DNA from: Oscillospiraceae bacterium
GTDB taxonomy: Bacteria > Bacillota > Clostridia > Oscillospirales > Ruminococcaceae
NCBI GenBank assembly: GCA_017483465.1
Contig: JAFUWN010000009.1
Location: 1-64,000, forward strand
Reading direction: 5' to 3'
DNA length: 64,000 bases
Positions within the stretch are counted from its first letter, which is position 1. Every line of letters begins with the position of its first letter. The notes under the pieces were generated by a model. The model did no database searches, was not told the DNA's origin, and was given only the letters and a program-made list of their open reading frames with translations. Made by a program: the position numbers and the translations under genes. This document shows positions 27,472 through 36,963 of the stretch, in pieces.

Positions 27472-29117
27472 CACAGAATCAGAACACTGAAAAAAAACAG
27501 AAAATCCTTACGATTCTGAAACGACTGGGGAGCATAACCCTTTTGCTGCTGCCGCTGATTGCTGTCGGCTATTATGTTCTGTTCCCGTCAAGGGGCTATT
27601 TTCACTCTGATACAACAGATACTATCATGTGGGCAGAAGCTTCTTATCAGAGCGGAACACTCTTCAATCCGGATTTCAGTTATGCCTGTCTCCTGCCGTT
27701 CGGAACCAATCTGATCATGACGGCTCTCATGCCTCTGACGGGTACTTCTATGACAACGCATGTAATCGGCATGTTTCTTTTCTTCCTGCTTTTTTCCGGA
27801 GGACTGCTTCTCATGCTCCGGCAGATGGGCTGGAAACTCGGCTGGATTGCCGCCGCAGTCTTTACCGTACTGATGACCTGTTCCGGAAGCATCAAACTCA
27901 GAGAAATCTTCTGGGGACATACGATCTATTACAGTCTGGGGGTCTGGTTTATTTTCATCGGACTTTCCCTGATCTTCCGGCAGAGAGATCTGACCGAACA
28001 GGCCGGAACACTGAAACGGAAAATTAAAATAAAGAAAAATCGTCTGCATACCGTTCTCTGCATGATTTTACTCTGTCTGTGGTGCATGTTTGCAGGCAGC
28101 GACCAGATTACGGCTGTCACCATTTTTGCTCTGCCCGTGATCGGAGCCGTCTTCTGCGAACGCTGGTTTGACAGAGATTCCAAAATTCTGTCTCTAAAAA
28201 ATATCCATGCCGGCATTATCATACTGGTCATGATCATCGGCACGATCGCAGGTTTTTTATTTACCAAAATCGCCGCCGGAACGATCACAGCCGCTTATGA
28301 AGAAGCCTATTCCCAATATTCCGACATGAGCACCTGGGCAGAAAATTTTCAGAAATTCCCGACAGCATGGCTGACTCTGCTCGGAGCAGAAATCAAGGCC
28401 AATACACCTCTGATGAGTCCCAAAAGTGTAAAATCGCTTCTGAGTGTCATCACAGCTATGATTCTGCTGTTTCTTCCGATTGCAGCATTATTCTGCTATC
28501 GGAAACTAGAAGATGCAAAATTCAGAATTCTGCTTCTGACATACTGGTTTATGACTTTGCTCATCATGATGGGCTATATTATGGGGAAACTTTCCGTTGC
28601 AAACTGGCGGCTTTCTCCGATTGCTGCCATGGCCGCTGTCGTTTCTGTCGGATTTCTCCGCTGGGGGATTTCGCAGATTTCATGGCAGAGGCTTACTGCC
28701 CTGCTTATGATTCCCGTCATGCTTGTGAATGCCATGCATATGATTACGCTTTTCAGTATGCCTGCGGATAATACTAAAAGCAATTATCTCTATACCCTTG
28801 CCGGAGAACTGGAGAAAAGAAATCTCACTTACGGCTATGCGACATTCTGGCAGGCAAATGCTCTGACAGTCATTTCCGATTCTGCCGTAAAATGCCGGAG
28901 TGTGGAAATAGATACCTCCGGAATCTGGCTCCGGCCGTATCAGTGCAATACGCATTGGTATCAGGACCAGCCGGAACAGGAAAACTATTTTCTTCTGCTT
29001 TCTGCACAGGAAGCACAGACACTCAGAAATATAGATTATATTCTTCTGACACATCCGCATGAAGAATTTTCTGTTAATAAATATGAAGTCTGGGTATTTA
29101 CCAAAAATATTTTCTGA
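27468..29117 (+). CDS. Multi-pass membrane protein, GT-C glycosyltransferase-like
   Basis: 549 residues with about ten to twelve hydrophobic helices and a soluble C-terminal part (about 440-549). The first loop, [20 protein letters not shown], has acidic residues where GT-C enzymes keep their catalytic Asp/Glu. It is coupled to the oxidoreductase by an ATGA overlap. I infer transfer of a sugar from a polyprenyl-phosphate carrier on the outer face of the membrane. No closer family is recognised; a non-enzymatic flippase-like role is the alternative. Confidence 0.72.
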   Translation: MTQNQNTEKKQKILTILKRLGSITLLLLPLIAVGYYVLFPSRGYFHSDTTDTIMWAEASYQSGTLFNPDFSYACLLPFGTNLIMTALMPLTGTSMTTHVIGMFLFFLLFSGGLLLMLRQMGWKLGWIAAAVFTVLMTCSGSIKLREIFWGHTIYYSLGVWFIFIGLSLIFRQRDLTEQAGTLKRKIKIKKNRLHTVLCMILLCLWCMFAGSDQITAVTIFALPVIGAVFCERWFDRDSKILSLKNIHAGIIILVMIIGTIAGFLFTKIAAGTITAAYEEAYSQYSDMSTWAENFQKFPTAWLTLLGAEIKANTPLMSPKSVKSLLSVITAMILLFLPIAALFCYRKLEDAKFRILLLTYWFMTLLIMMGYIMGKLSVANWRLSPIAAMAAVVSVGFLRWGISQISWQRLTALLMIPVMLVNAMHMITLFSMPADNTKSNYLYTLAGELEKRNLTYGYATFWQANALTVISDSAVKCRSVEIDTSGIWLRPYQCNTHWYQDQPEQENYFLLLSAQEAQTLRNIDYILLTHPHEEFSVNKYEVWVFTKNIF

Positions 29118-29126
29118 AAAAGCAAA

Positions 29127-29163
29127 GCCTCTGCTGAGTTTCAGCAGAGGCATAATTTTTTTA
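29127..29163. terminator. Bidirectional terminator
   Basis: 11-bp stem GCCTCTGCTGA/TCAGCAGAGGC with loop GTT and a T tract on the plus side; A-rich before it, so it can also serve the convergent pseudokinase gene. Confidence 0.9.
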
Positions 29164-31149
29164 TTCTTCCTCATCCGGAACGGGCGGAGCTGTTTCATAA
29201 TCCGGAATTTCCGGTTCTGAATCCTCCAGTCCGGGAGCAGTCTCAGGAGCTTCTTCGGTACGTTCCGAATCATTTTCGGTTTCATTGCCCTCGGGAGCTA
29301 CGGAGGGAGCTGTTTCGAGCTGAACACCGGAATTATCTGTACTGCTTTCCACGACAATTTCAGAAACGGGTTGTTCCGTCGGAGCAACAGTTGTCTGCGG
29401 CGGTTCTGTCGCAGGAGTAGTCTCCGGATTGCTTGCATAGAAAATTTTCAGCGTTTCTTCCCCGGACAGATTGAAAATTTCTCCGGCCTGCTTATTCATT
29501 TCGACGATATAGCCGGTTTCAAAACTGTAATTCACAACTGCTTCTGTAGTATAACGGCCGCTCATGCCGAGAGCATCCAGTTCTTCTTCATATTCCATCA
29601 AAGTTTTGCCGGCATATTCCGGAATCTGTACAGAAGACGGCCCCTGACTGACGATAACTTTCACGACCGCACCGCTGTTGAAAGGCTGTCCGGCTTCGAT
29701 ACTCTGCCAGATAATCAATCCGGCTTCATAATCATCACTGTACTGATAAGACGGTTCTAAATACAGCCAGCCGTCTGTTTCGAGCTGTTCTTTCTTGATT
29801 TCATAACGCATTCCGACCAGCAGAGGCATCTGACTGTCGCCCTGCAGTTCTGTACCGGGTTCGGCTTCTCCGGAAGATTCTGTCACGATATTATTTTCTG
29901 TGACCGTTTCTTCTGCCACAGTTGTAGTTTCTGTCGAAGAATTGACAGAAACCGTACCGGAGCGGTTCATCAGGCCGATGATAATAATTGCAAGAATCAG
30001 GAGAATACAGATCGTCATGACTGCTGTGATCAGAGGCATTCGATATTTTTCGATGATACTTTCCTGTCCTGTACCGGTATCCTCCACATCAATACTGTCT
30101 CTGTTCTGATTTTCTTTTTTATTTTCCTTTTTTTTCTTTTGTTTTTCCGGAACTGAAATCACTCTTTCAGATTCCGGCTCCTGAGGCTCTTCCGTCTGTT
30201 CAAACAGCTGTGTGACGAGTTCTGTAATAGTCTGTGTCCGCTGCTGAGAATCCAGACACATGCCTTTCATGACAGCTTCGGAAACATTTTTCGGGATATT
30301 CTGATTCAGTTCACACGGCGGTGAAAGATTATCCTGCTGAAGACGGCTCGGAGCATCCACAGGCTGACAGCCTGTCAGCAGTCTGTATAACACGGCACAG
30401 ATACCGTAAACATCTGTAAAGCTTCCCTGCTGTGCACCGGGGGTATACTGTTCCGGAGCGGCATAGCCCTGGAAAATTTCCGAAGGCAGTTCCAGATTCA
30501 TAGTTCTCACATCATAGATACTAAACCCGCATAACCGGAGTTCCGTCTTAGGTGTGACATAGATTGTATCAGGACTGATTGCCCTGTGTATCACACCGTT
30601 ATTATGCATCAGACTCAGAGTCGTAAAGAAACTCGGGAACAGTTCAGAGACCTGCTGCCATGTCAGTTCTCCGGCATGGTCTTTCAGATACTCAACAAGT
30701 TTGATTCCCTCAAGATATTCATAAATTACATAAGTAGTATTATTGGCATCAATAATATCCAGCGTAGGGATAATATGCTGTAAATTCCGCATCTGAGCGA
30801 GTTTTCTGTTTAATTCCTTGAATTCTTCTTTCAGGGTCTTATAGGGAATGACACGATTGGGCTGCACATTGATTGCAGCCCGTCCCCGTACACGCTTGCA
30901 CAGTCCGGCGGGGCAATATTCCCGGATCAGCACTTTACAGCCGATGGATGAATTATAGCCGATATAATTTGCCCCTTCGCTGTTATGGCCGATTTTTACA
31001 CCAATGATATATTTTCCGTTCAGTTCCGTACCGGGCGGAGCATAATTAGGGTCATAGGGGGTATCTTCTTTATAACCGCAGGACGGACAAGTATTTAATT
31101 TTTCCGGTTTCAGATTCATGCACCGATAGCAGCGGTTTTGTATTTCCAT
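29161..31149 (-). CDS. Zinc-ribbon, kinase-like (pseudokinase), membrane-anchored PASTA protein
   Basis: 662 residues. Zinc ribbon Cys7, Cys10, Cys21, Cys24; Hanks-type kinase-like domain about 45-318; Lys/Glu linker; one membrane helix about 371-394; two PASTA repeats outside (about 430-563); Thr/Glu/Pro-rich tail. The fold markers YAAPEQY and the helical lobe are kept, but the ATP lysine is Arg76 (VLIRE), the catalytic HRD is HRA (188-190, Asp lost), the following KPxN is SPDT, and DFG is GFS (208-210). Catalysis is therefore unlikely. PASTA domains bind peptidoglycan or muropeptides, so it may transmit wall signals by binding. ATG 31149 follows AAAGGGGGA; the longer frame to 31227 overlaps the promoter. 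Confidence 0.88.
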   Translation of the reverse strand: MEIQNRCYRCMNLKPEKLNTCPSCGYKEDTPYDPNYAPPGTELNGKYIIGVKIGHNSEGANYIGYNSSIGCKVLIREYCPAGLCKRVRGRAAINVQPNRVIPYKTLKEEFKELNRKLAQMRNLQHIIPTLDIIDANNTTYVIYEYLEGIKLVEYLKDHAGELTWQQVSELFPSFFTTLSLMHNNGVIHRAISPDTIYVTPKTELRLCGFSIYDVRTMNLELPSEIFQGYAAPEQYTPGAQQGSFTDVYGICAVLYRLLTGCQPVDAPSRLQQDNLSPPCELNQNIPKNVSEAVMKGMCLDSQQRTQTITELVTQLFEQTEEPQEPESERVISVPEKQKKKKENKKENQNRDSIDVEDTGTGQESIIEKYRMPLITAVMTICILLILAIIIIGLMNRSGTVSVNSSTETTTVAEETVTENNIVTESSGEAEPGTELQGDSQMPLLVGMRYEIKKEQLETDGWLYLEPSYQYSDDYEAGLIIWQSIEAGQPFNSGAVVKVIVSQGPSSVQIPEYAGKTLMEYEEELDALGMSGRYTTEAVVNYSFETGYIVEMNKQAGEIFNLSGEETLKIFYASNPETTPATEPPQTTVAPTEQPVSEIVVESSTDNSGVQLETAPSVAPEGNETENDSERTEEAPETAPGLEDSEPEIPDYETAPPVPDEEE

Positions 31150-31198
31150 TCTGACCTGTTCCCCCTTTCTTGATTTTTTAAAATTAGTCCTACTTATT

Positions 31199-31227
31199 AT
31201 TTTAACAGTTTCGGACGATGTTGTCAA
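31199..31227 (-). promoter_or_regulatory. Sigma-A promoter of the pseudokinase gene
   Basis: TTGACA (31222-31227) and TAAAAT (31199-31204) on the minus strand, 17 bases apart. Confidence 0.82.
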
Positions 31228-31311
31228 CCTTTTTCCGGCTTTGTCAATATTTTATTTGCAGATTTGTATTTGTTTTGTAACATTCTTTTATTTTTCAGCA
31301 ATCTTTTGTTC

Positions 31312-32586
31312 TCAGATCTGAATTAAATTTTTATTCAGCAGTTCCTGTGCAGCGAGCAGAATGCTGATTCTTCCGCTGTTCCAGCTCAATCCGCCCTGCA
31401 GCCATGCCGCATAGGGTTCACGCAGAGGGCCGTCAGCAGAAAGTTCGATAGAAGCACCGTTTGTGAATGCTCCTGCTGCCATGATCACCTGATTTTCATA
31501 ACCGGGCATATCCCACGGTTCCGGTGTGACATAGGCATCTACCGGAGAGCCTTTCTGGATTCCCTGACAGAAAGCGATTAAATTTTCAGCTGTGCGAAGC
31601 TCTACGGCTGTGACAATATCCCCTTTCGGATCGTTCGTAGCCGGTGTGCATTTAAATCCTAATAATGTAAATAATTCAGAAGCAAAAGCCGCTGTTTTCA
31701 AGGCATTTGCCACAATATCCGGAGCGAGATACAAACCCTGAAACAGTTCCCGGTTCATACCGAGCGTACAACCGACTTCTTTTCCCAGACCGACACAGGT
31801 CAGCCGATAAGCACATAATTCAACAAGTTTCGACTTTCCGGCGATATAGCCGCCTGTCCGGGCGATACCTCCTCCGGCATTCTTGATCATGGAACCGATA
31901 ATTACATCAGCTCCGACCGAAGGCGGTTCAATTTCTTCGACAAATTCGCCATAGCAATTATCTGTCATGATGATCACTTCCGGATTGGCTTTCCGGATAG
32001 TTTCACAGAGCGTTTTCAGTTCTTCGATTGTAAATGCCGTTCTCAGGTCATAGCCTCTTGATCTCTGAATATATGCAATTTTTGCTCCTGCCAAATTTTC
32101 AGAAACGGCTTTTAAATCCGGTTTTCCCTCCGGAGTCAGACTGATGATTTTATATCTTACTCCGAAATCTTTCAGCGAACCGTTACCGGCCTTACCGGTG
32201 ATACCGATCACTTCATGCAGCGTATCATAAGGCATTCCGGTGACGAAGACAATTTCATCATCCGGCCTTAACAAGCCGAATAAAGCGACACTCAGTGCAT
32301 GTGTGCCGGACACAAAATTATGTCTGACAAGAGCATCTTCCGTTCCGAGCACCTGTGCCCAGACAGCATCCAGAACGTCACGGCCTAAATCGCCGTAGCC
32401 GTAGCCTGTACTTGCACCGAAGCAGGCTTCACTGACTTTATGATCTGCAAAGGCTTTCAGGACTTTTGCAGCGTTATGTCTTGCCGTCCGGTCGATTTTC
32501 GCAAAACATGCCGAGCAGTTTTGTTCAGCCTGTTCTGCAAGAGCTTCCAGACGGGAATCAATTTCAAAAAAATCATGTATCGCCAT
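31312..32586 (-). CDS. PLP-dependent methionine gamma-lyase family protein (YnbB/aluminium-resistance type)
   Basis: 424 residues. A cystathionine beta-lyase-like fold-type I PLP enzyme: FGASTGYGYGDLGRDVLDAV, RHNFVSGTHALSVALFGLL, the PLP aspartate segment IIMTDNCYGEFVE, and the Schiff-base lysine in GSMIKNAGGGIARTGGYI. Proteins of this group are often labelled aluminium-resistance proteins; the physiological reaction is not settled. ATG 32586 is selected by AAAGGA upstream and overlaps the GNAT gene by 14 bases. Last gene of the murD operon; the 84-base AT-rich gap before the pseudokinase promoter holds no clear terminator. Confidence 0.9.
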   Translation of the reverse strand: MAIHDFFEIDSRLEALAEQAEQNCSACFAKIDRTARHNAAKVLKAFADHKVSEACFGASTGYGYGDLGRDVLDAVWAQVLGTEDALVRHNFVSGTHALSVALFGLLRPDDEIVFVTGMPYDTLHEVIGITGKAGNGSLKDFGVRYKIISLTPEGKPDLKAVSENLAGAKIAYIQRSRGYDLRTAFTIEELKTLCETIRKANPEVIIMTDNCYGEFVEEIEPPSVGADVIIGSMIKNAGGGIARTGGYIAGKSKLVELCAYRLTCVGLGKEVGCTLGMNRELFQGLYLAPDIVANALKTAAFASELFTLLGFKCTPATNDPKGDIVTAVELRTAENLIAFCQGIQKGSPVDAYVTPEPWDMPGYENQVIMAAGAFTNGASIELSADGPLREPYAAWLQGGLSWNSGRISILLAAQELLNKNLIQI

Positions 32587-33367
32587 TATCAAGCAGTCCT
32601 TTCGTGATGCTGTCCTGTGCATCTTCCGTGCGTTCGAGCACATATTCCGTATCAATGACTTTAAAGCCGATTTCCCGATAGAAACTTTCACGAATATCCA
32701 GTGCATACAGAACAGCCTTTTTATCGAACTGGGCTAGCCATCCGGCAAGCCATCTCAGGAACATTCTGGCATGTCCGAGGCCTCTGGCTTCCGGCAGAGT
32801 CGCCACCTGTCCGACCAGCACATGATTATCAATATCAAACATAATCGTCGCAGTCGTACTGTTTTTATATGTCAGTACATGACTGACACCGTGGCGTGAT
32901 CTGTGTGAAGTATCTGTAAGCCATAAAGCATAATCTTCCAGATTCGGGAATCCGGCATGAAGAATCTGATAGACTTCTTCCAGAGAGGGATTAAATTCAA
33001 CAGCTTCTTCTTCAAAATCAGTATTTTCCCTGTCGGGCTGAAGTTCAAACGTAGTTCTGTGAAGCGACTGATAATCTTTCAGAAGATAAGATAATTTTTC
33101 TCTGACAGGTTCATTGCACTCGATTCTGAACGGCTTATGCATATTCAGAAAAACGGCTAAATTTTCGAGTTCTGATTCATCAGCACTGACAATCAGGACA
33201 GTACTGTTAAAACTCAGCAGGATACCGTCCTCACCGACAGTATAGAACTGACAGAACGGATAATCAATACCATAAGCTTTATAATACGAATACATTTTTC
33301 TGCCTCTCCAGGTTTTCCGGAGCAGATAGGTATTCAGATCGCAGTCTTTTGTAATTTTTCTAATCAT
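32573..33367 (-). CDS. GNAT-family acetyltransferase
   Basis: 264 residues with an N-terminal half of unknown type and a C-terminal GNAT domain; the acetyl-CoA loop is in QVATLPEARGLGHARMFL (about 197-214), and the terminal strand ESFYREIGFKVIDTEYVL is typical. It should acetylate an amine of a small molecule or protein, unknown. The start overlaps the upstream M42 peptidase stop in ATGA and the end overlaps the gamma-lyase gene, so all are translationally linked. Confidence 0.85.
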   Translation of the reverse strand: MIRKITKDCDLNTYLLRKTWRGRKMYSYYKAYGIDYPFCQFYTVGEDGILLSFNSTVLIVSADESELENLAVFLNMHKPFRIECNEPVREKLSYLLKDYQSLHRTTFELQPDRENTDFEEEAVEFNPSLEEVYQILHAGFPNLEDYALWLTDTSHRSRHGVSHVLTYKNSTTATIMFDIDNHVLVGQVATLPEARGLGHARMFLRWLAGWLAQFDKKAVLYALDIRESFYREIGFKVIDTEYVLERTEDAQDSITKGLLDNGDT

Positions 33368-34395
33368 AATTCATGCATTCTTTCCAGCATTTTTTCAGCC
33401 AGCTGATAAGTTTGTGTCATATCACTGATCTGTGCCGTACAGTAAGGCGAATGGAGATAACGGCACGGAATTGATAATGCAAGTGTTCTGACTCCGGTGC
33501 GGGAAATATGTACCGACCCGGCATCGTTGCCGCCTGCAATACGGGATTTTGTCTGACAGGGGATGTTTAATGTTTCGGCTTCGGCAAAAGCAGTTTTATA
33601 TAATTCTTTATCGTAGATTGTCGCCCTGTCCATGAATAATGCGACAGGCCCTGCACCCAGATGACATACGGCATTGCCGTCATGTACGCCGTCAAGATCA
33701 GCGGCTGTTGTGGTTTCCAGAATCAGAGCAAAATCCGGATTGATAGCATAAGCCGCTGTTTTACTGCCTCTCAGTCCGATTTCTTCCTGTACGAAAAAGC
33801 CGAACCAGGTATCATAAGCAATTTCTGATTCCAGTAATTTCAGCATTGCCGCACAGCCGAAACGATCATCAATCGCTTTCGAGGCGACCCGATTTCCGCC
33901 GAGTTCCGTCCATTCACTGTGATAACATACGGAATCGCCCCGTAAAATATGCAAATCTGAAGTTTCGGCTCTGGAATTTGTACCAATATCAAGAATCAGA
34001 TCTTTTTTCTCCGGTTTTTTCTCCTTTTCCTTGCTCGTCAGCTGATGAACCGGCTTACAGCCGATCACACCGAATCTGTCAGCTTCCGGAAGATAGACTG
34101 CTCTGCCGATGGCGACATCAGGGTCAACACCGCCGACGGTATCAAGCAGACATTTTCCATCCGGAAGAATATCTGTAATAATAAAACCGACTTCATCCAT
34201 ATGAGCACCGATCAGAACCGTATTTTTTGCTTCTTTTCTGCCTTTTTTACGCACTAACAAATTTCCGAGTGCATCTGTCCGGCATTCCAGAATATCCGGA
34301 AAAGATCTGATTTTTTCTTCCAGATATTCCCTGATCTTCGATTCATCTCCGGAAATGCCGTTCAATGCACATAATTCTTTCAGATCATTCAGCAT
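33364..34395 (-). CDS. M42-family metallo-aminopeptidase (first paralogue)
   Basis: 343 residues. Dinuclear-zinc M42 (glutamyl aminopeptidase/endoglucanase-annotated) family: GAHMDEVGFII, the bridging Asp in SKAIDDRFGCAA, the catalytic QEEIGLRGS and the late ligand segment CRYLHSPYC. Such enzymes form large tetrahedral complexes that trim peptides in the cytosol. The start overlaps the neighbouring paralogue by 7 bases. The lysine-rich insert SKEKEKKPEKKDL (about 121-133) sits where other family members have a short turn. Confidence 0.92.
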   Translation of the reverse strand: MLNDLKELCALNGISGDESKIREYLEEKIRSFPDILECRTDALGNLLVRKKGRKEAKNTVLIGAHMDEVGFIITDILPDGKCLLDTVGGVDPDVAIGRAVYLPEADRFGVIGCKPVHQLTSKEKEKKPEKKDLILDIGTNSRAETSDLHILRGDSVCYHSEWTELGGNRVASKAIDDRFGCAAMLKLLESEIAYDTWFGFFVQEEIGLRGSKTAAYAINPDFALILETTTAADLDGVHDGNAVCHLGAGPVALFMDRATIYDKELYKTAFAEAETLNIPCQTKSRIAGGNDAGSVHISRTGVRTLALSIPCRYLHSPYCTAQISDMTQTYQLAEKMLERMHEL

Positions 34396-35408
34396 TCTGC
34401 ACCCCTCCTGAGATATTCTGCAATCAGTTTTCCGGTATATTTAATATCATTCAGATCAATCACTTCGACAGGCGTATGCATATAGAAAAGCGGAATCGAG
34501 AGCGTACATGCTTTCACACCTTCACGGCAGACAGAGAAATCATCTGCATTTGTTCCGGTTCTGCCATGCATGACCTCAATCTGACAAGAGATATTTTTTT
34601 CGGCTGCAAGGCAAACCAGATCACGGGAAATTTTTTTCGATAATGACGGAGAAAATCCGATCATAACACCCTCTCCGGCCTTGCCTGTTCCCTGTGTACC
34701 GTCTCCGGCAAAGGAAACATCAACCGCAAGGGCAATATCCGGATTGATCGCATAACAGCCTGTTTTTGCACCTGCTCCGTTGACTTCCTCACGATTTGAG
34801 AATAACACACTGACTTTACAGGGAATTTCTTCTTTTTTGAGTTCATCCAGAGCATATAAAACAGAAGCAATTCCGGCACGGTCATCCAGACACGGAGAAG
34901 CAAACCGATCTCCGGCGAGTTCTTCTGTAATCCCTGTGAATGTCACGCTGTCGCCTAAAGACAGGATGTTTCTGAGTTCTTCGGCCGGATAGCCTGTATC
35001 AATCCGGACTTGCTCAATTTTCTGGACTTTTTCTTCTCCCTGATTCAGATGCGGCGGAAGTGTGCTGATAATGCCGGGAATCTTTTTCTTTCCGTGCAGA
35101 ATGACTTTCTGTGCCGGAAACCAGCGTCTGTCCAGACCGCCGACGTTTCCGACTCCGACAAAGCCGTCATCAGTAATTTCTGTAACAATCAGGCCGATCT
35201 GATCAAGATGAGCATCCAGCATGATATGCACGGCATCCGGTTCGGAACTGCCCATAGAACCGATCACATTGCCGTTCTGAATATGGGCATCCGGACAGTA
35301 TTTTTTCAGCTTTTCACAGGCGACCTGTGCAATTTCCGACTCATCTCCGGAAATTCCTGAGGCTGTACATAAATCTGATAACAATTTTTTCAGAGATTTT
35401 TTATTCAT
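34389..35408 (-). CDS. M42-family metallo-aminopeptidase (second paralogue)
   Basis: 339 residues with the same metal and catalytic motifs: DAHLDQIGLIV, SPCLDDRAGIAS, SNREEVNGAGAKTG and the ending segment FYMHTPVEVIDL. The two paralogues are clearly diverged rather than recent copies, and could form a mixed oligomer or handle different N-terminal residues. AAGGAG inside the murD end lies just before ATG 35408, two bases after the murD stop. Confidence 0.92.
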   Translation of the reverse strand: MNKKSLKKLLSDLCTASGISGDESEIAQVACEKLKKYCPDAHIQNGNVIGSMGSSEPDAVHIMLDAHLDQIGLIVTEITDDGFVGVGNVGGLDRRWFPAQKVILHGKKKIPGIISTLPPHLNQGEEKVQKIEQVRIDTGYPAEELRNILSLGDSVTFTGITEELAGDRFASPCLDDRAGIASVLYALDELKKEEIPCKVSVLFSNREEVNGAGAKTGCYAINPDIALAVDVSFAGDGTQGTGKAGEGVMIGFSPSLSKKISRDLVCLAAEKNISCQIEVMHGRTGTNADDFSVCREGVKACTLSIPLFYMHTPVEVIDLNDIKYTGKLIAEYLRRGAEC

Positions 35409-35410
35409 AA

Positions 35411-36802
35411 TTATGATAACTCCTTGATTAATCTCTTGAAATGCTGTCCACGGACTTCAAAATTCGGATACCAGTCGAAACTTGCACATGCCGGAGACAA
35501 TGTGACAATATCGCCGGATTTTGCTTCTTTATGAGCCGTTTCCACAGCTTCTTCCATGGAATTGACATGAATGATCTTTAATTCTTCCGGATGATAATTC
35601 TTTGCAGAAGTAACAGCCTTTTCGATCTTATCAGCCGTCAGACCCATCAGAATCAGAATCTTGACTTTATCGCAGACTGTTTCTGCCATAGGTTCAAACG
35701 GGATTTTCTTGTCATAGCCTCCGGCGAGGACAATCAGTTTCTGATGAAAGCTGTTCAGACCGGCAAGGACTCTGGTCGGACTGGTGGCGATACTGTCGTT
35801 ATAATATTTTACGCCGTCGAGTTCACGGACAAATTCAATTCTATGCTCGACTCCGCCGAATTCTTTTGCGACTTTCACAATGGCCTCGACCGGAACTTCT
35901 CCCCAGAGGACTGCAATCACACCGAGGAAATTTTCTACATTATGCATTCCCGGAATTCTGATTTCATCTTTATGAATCACCGGGGTGATCTGATTATTTT
36001 CAATATAGCATAATACTCCGTCATCACGCAGAAAAGCTCCTCTTTCGGGGATTTCTCTTCTGGTGAACCAGTTCAGTTTTCCACGCACCAGACCGGCAAG
36101 ATCTTTTGTTCCCTGATTATCCAGATTCAGAACCGTTCTGGAAAAGGCATTCTGATGTATGATTAAATTCGTCTTCGACTGGGTATATTCTTCCATTGTG
36201 CCGTGAACATCCAGATGATTCGGTGTGATATTCGTAATCAATGCCGTATCCGGAGATTTTCTCATAGAAATCAGCTGAAAGCTGGATAATTCCACGACAG
36301 CGGCATCCTCTTCCTGAATTTCTTCGATGATCGGCAGAAGTGCCCGGCCGATATTTCCGCCTTTATGGACAGTTTTTCCGGATTCTGCTAAAATTTCAGC
36401 GATCAGGGTCGTAGAAGTTGATTTTCCGTCAGAACCTGTCACACCATAAATCTTACACGGACACAAATCAAAAAATACTTCCATTTCCGAGGTAATAACC
36501 ACACCTGCCTGACGAGCCTTTGTCAGTGCCGGGTTATTGAAATACATTCCGGGGGTTCTGAACACAACATCAAAATCCGTGAGAGAATCAAGATAATTTT
36601 CACCCAGAACAAATTTTACTCCCAGAGCAGATAATTCGTCATAAACTGCCTGAAACTGATCTGCATTTCTTTTATCGCAGACTGTGACAGCAATTTCTTT
36701 TTCCCTGAATTTCCTGATTAATTCCGTATGGCTCACACCCGTACCGATGAAAGCTACGTTCTTGGATTTCATATCTTCAAAAAAAGCCTGAATTTTACTC
36801 AT
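35411..36802 (-). CDS. murD: UDP-N-acetylmuramoylalanine-D-glutamate ligase
   Basis: 463 residues. It adds D-glutamate to UDP-MurNAc-L-Ala in the cytosolic stage of peptidoglycan synthesis. N-terminal Rossmann-like domain (AFIGTGVSHTELI), central ATPase domain with GVTGSDGKSTSTTL, then NITPNHLDVHGTMEEY, and the C-terminal ligase domain with DSIATSPTRVLAGL and the acidic patch LSPACASFDWY. ATG 36802 is selected by AGGAGG 5 bases upstream; the longer frame runs back through the promoter. It is separated here from the usual mur cluster and leads a peptidase/acetyltransferase operon, which may link wall synthesis to peptide turnover. Confidence 0.95.
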   Translation of the reverse strand: MSKIQAFFEDMKSKNVAFIGTGVSHTELIRKFREKEIAVTVCDKRNADQFQAVYDELSALGVKFVLGENYLDSLTDFDVVFRTPGMYFNNPALTKARQAGVVITSEMEVFFDLCPCKIYGVTGSDGKSTSTTLIAEILAESGKTVHKGGNIGRALLPIIEEIQEEDAAVVELSSFQLISMRKSPDTALITNITPNHLDVHGTMEEYTQSKTNLIIHQNAFSRTVLNLDNQGTKDLAGLVRGKLNWFTRREIPERGAFLRDDGVLCYIENNQITPVIHKDEIRIPGMHNVENFLGVIAVLWGEVPVEAIVKVAKEFGGVEHRIEFVRELDGVKYYNDSIATSPTRVLAGLNSFHQKLIVLAGGYDKKIPFEPMAETVCDKVKILILMGLTADKIEKAVTSAKNYHPEELKIIHVNSMEEAVETAHKEAKSGDIVTLSPACASFDWYPNFEVRGQHFKRLIKELS

Positions 36803-36845
36803 AACAGCCTCCTGTAAATACTTGAAAATTAACATGTCATATTCT

Positions 36846-36874
36846 ATTATAGCAGATTCTTTCTCAAAAATCAA
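36846..36874 (-). promoter_or_regulatory. Sigma-A promoter of the murD operon
   Basis: TTGATT (36869-36874) and TATAAT (36846-36851) on the minus strand, 17 bases apart. Confidence 0.77.
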
Positions 36875-36904
36875 TGTTTTTCAGAAAAAACTTGACATTC
36901 CGCA

Positions 36905-36932
36905 GAAAAAAACGCCCTCCGGAACAGAGGGC
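36905..36932 (-). terminator. Intrinsic terminator after the dockerin gene at 36964
   Basis: On the minus strand, stem GCCCTC/GAGGGC with a 7-base loop, then GTTTTTTT. Confidence 0.85.
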
Positions 36933-36963
36933 TGTCTTGTATTTCAGTATCACAGGGAATTGT

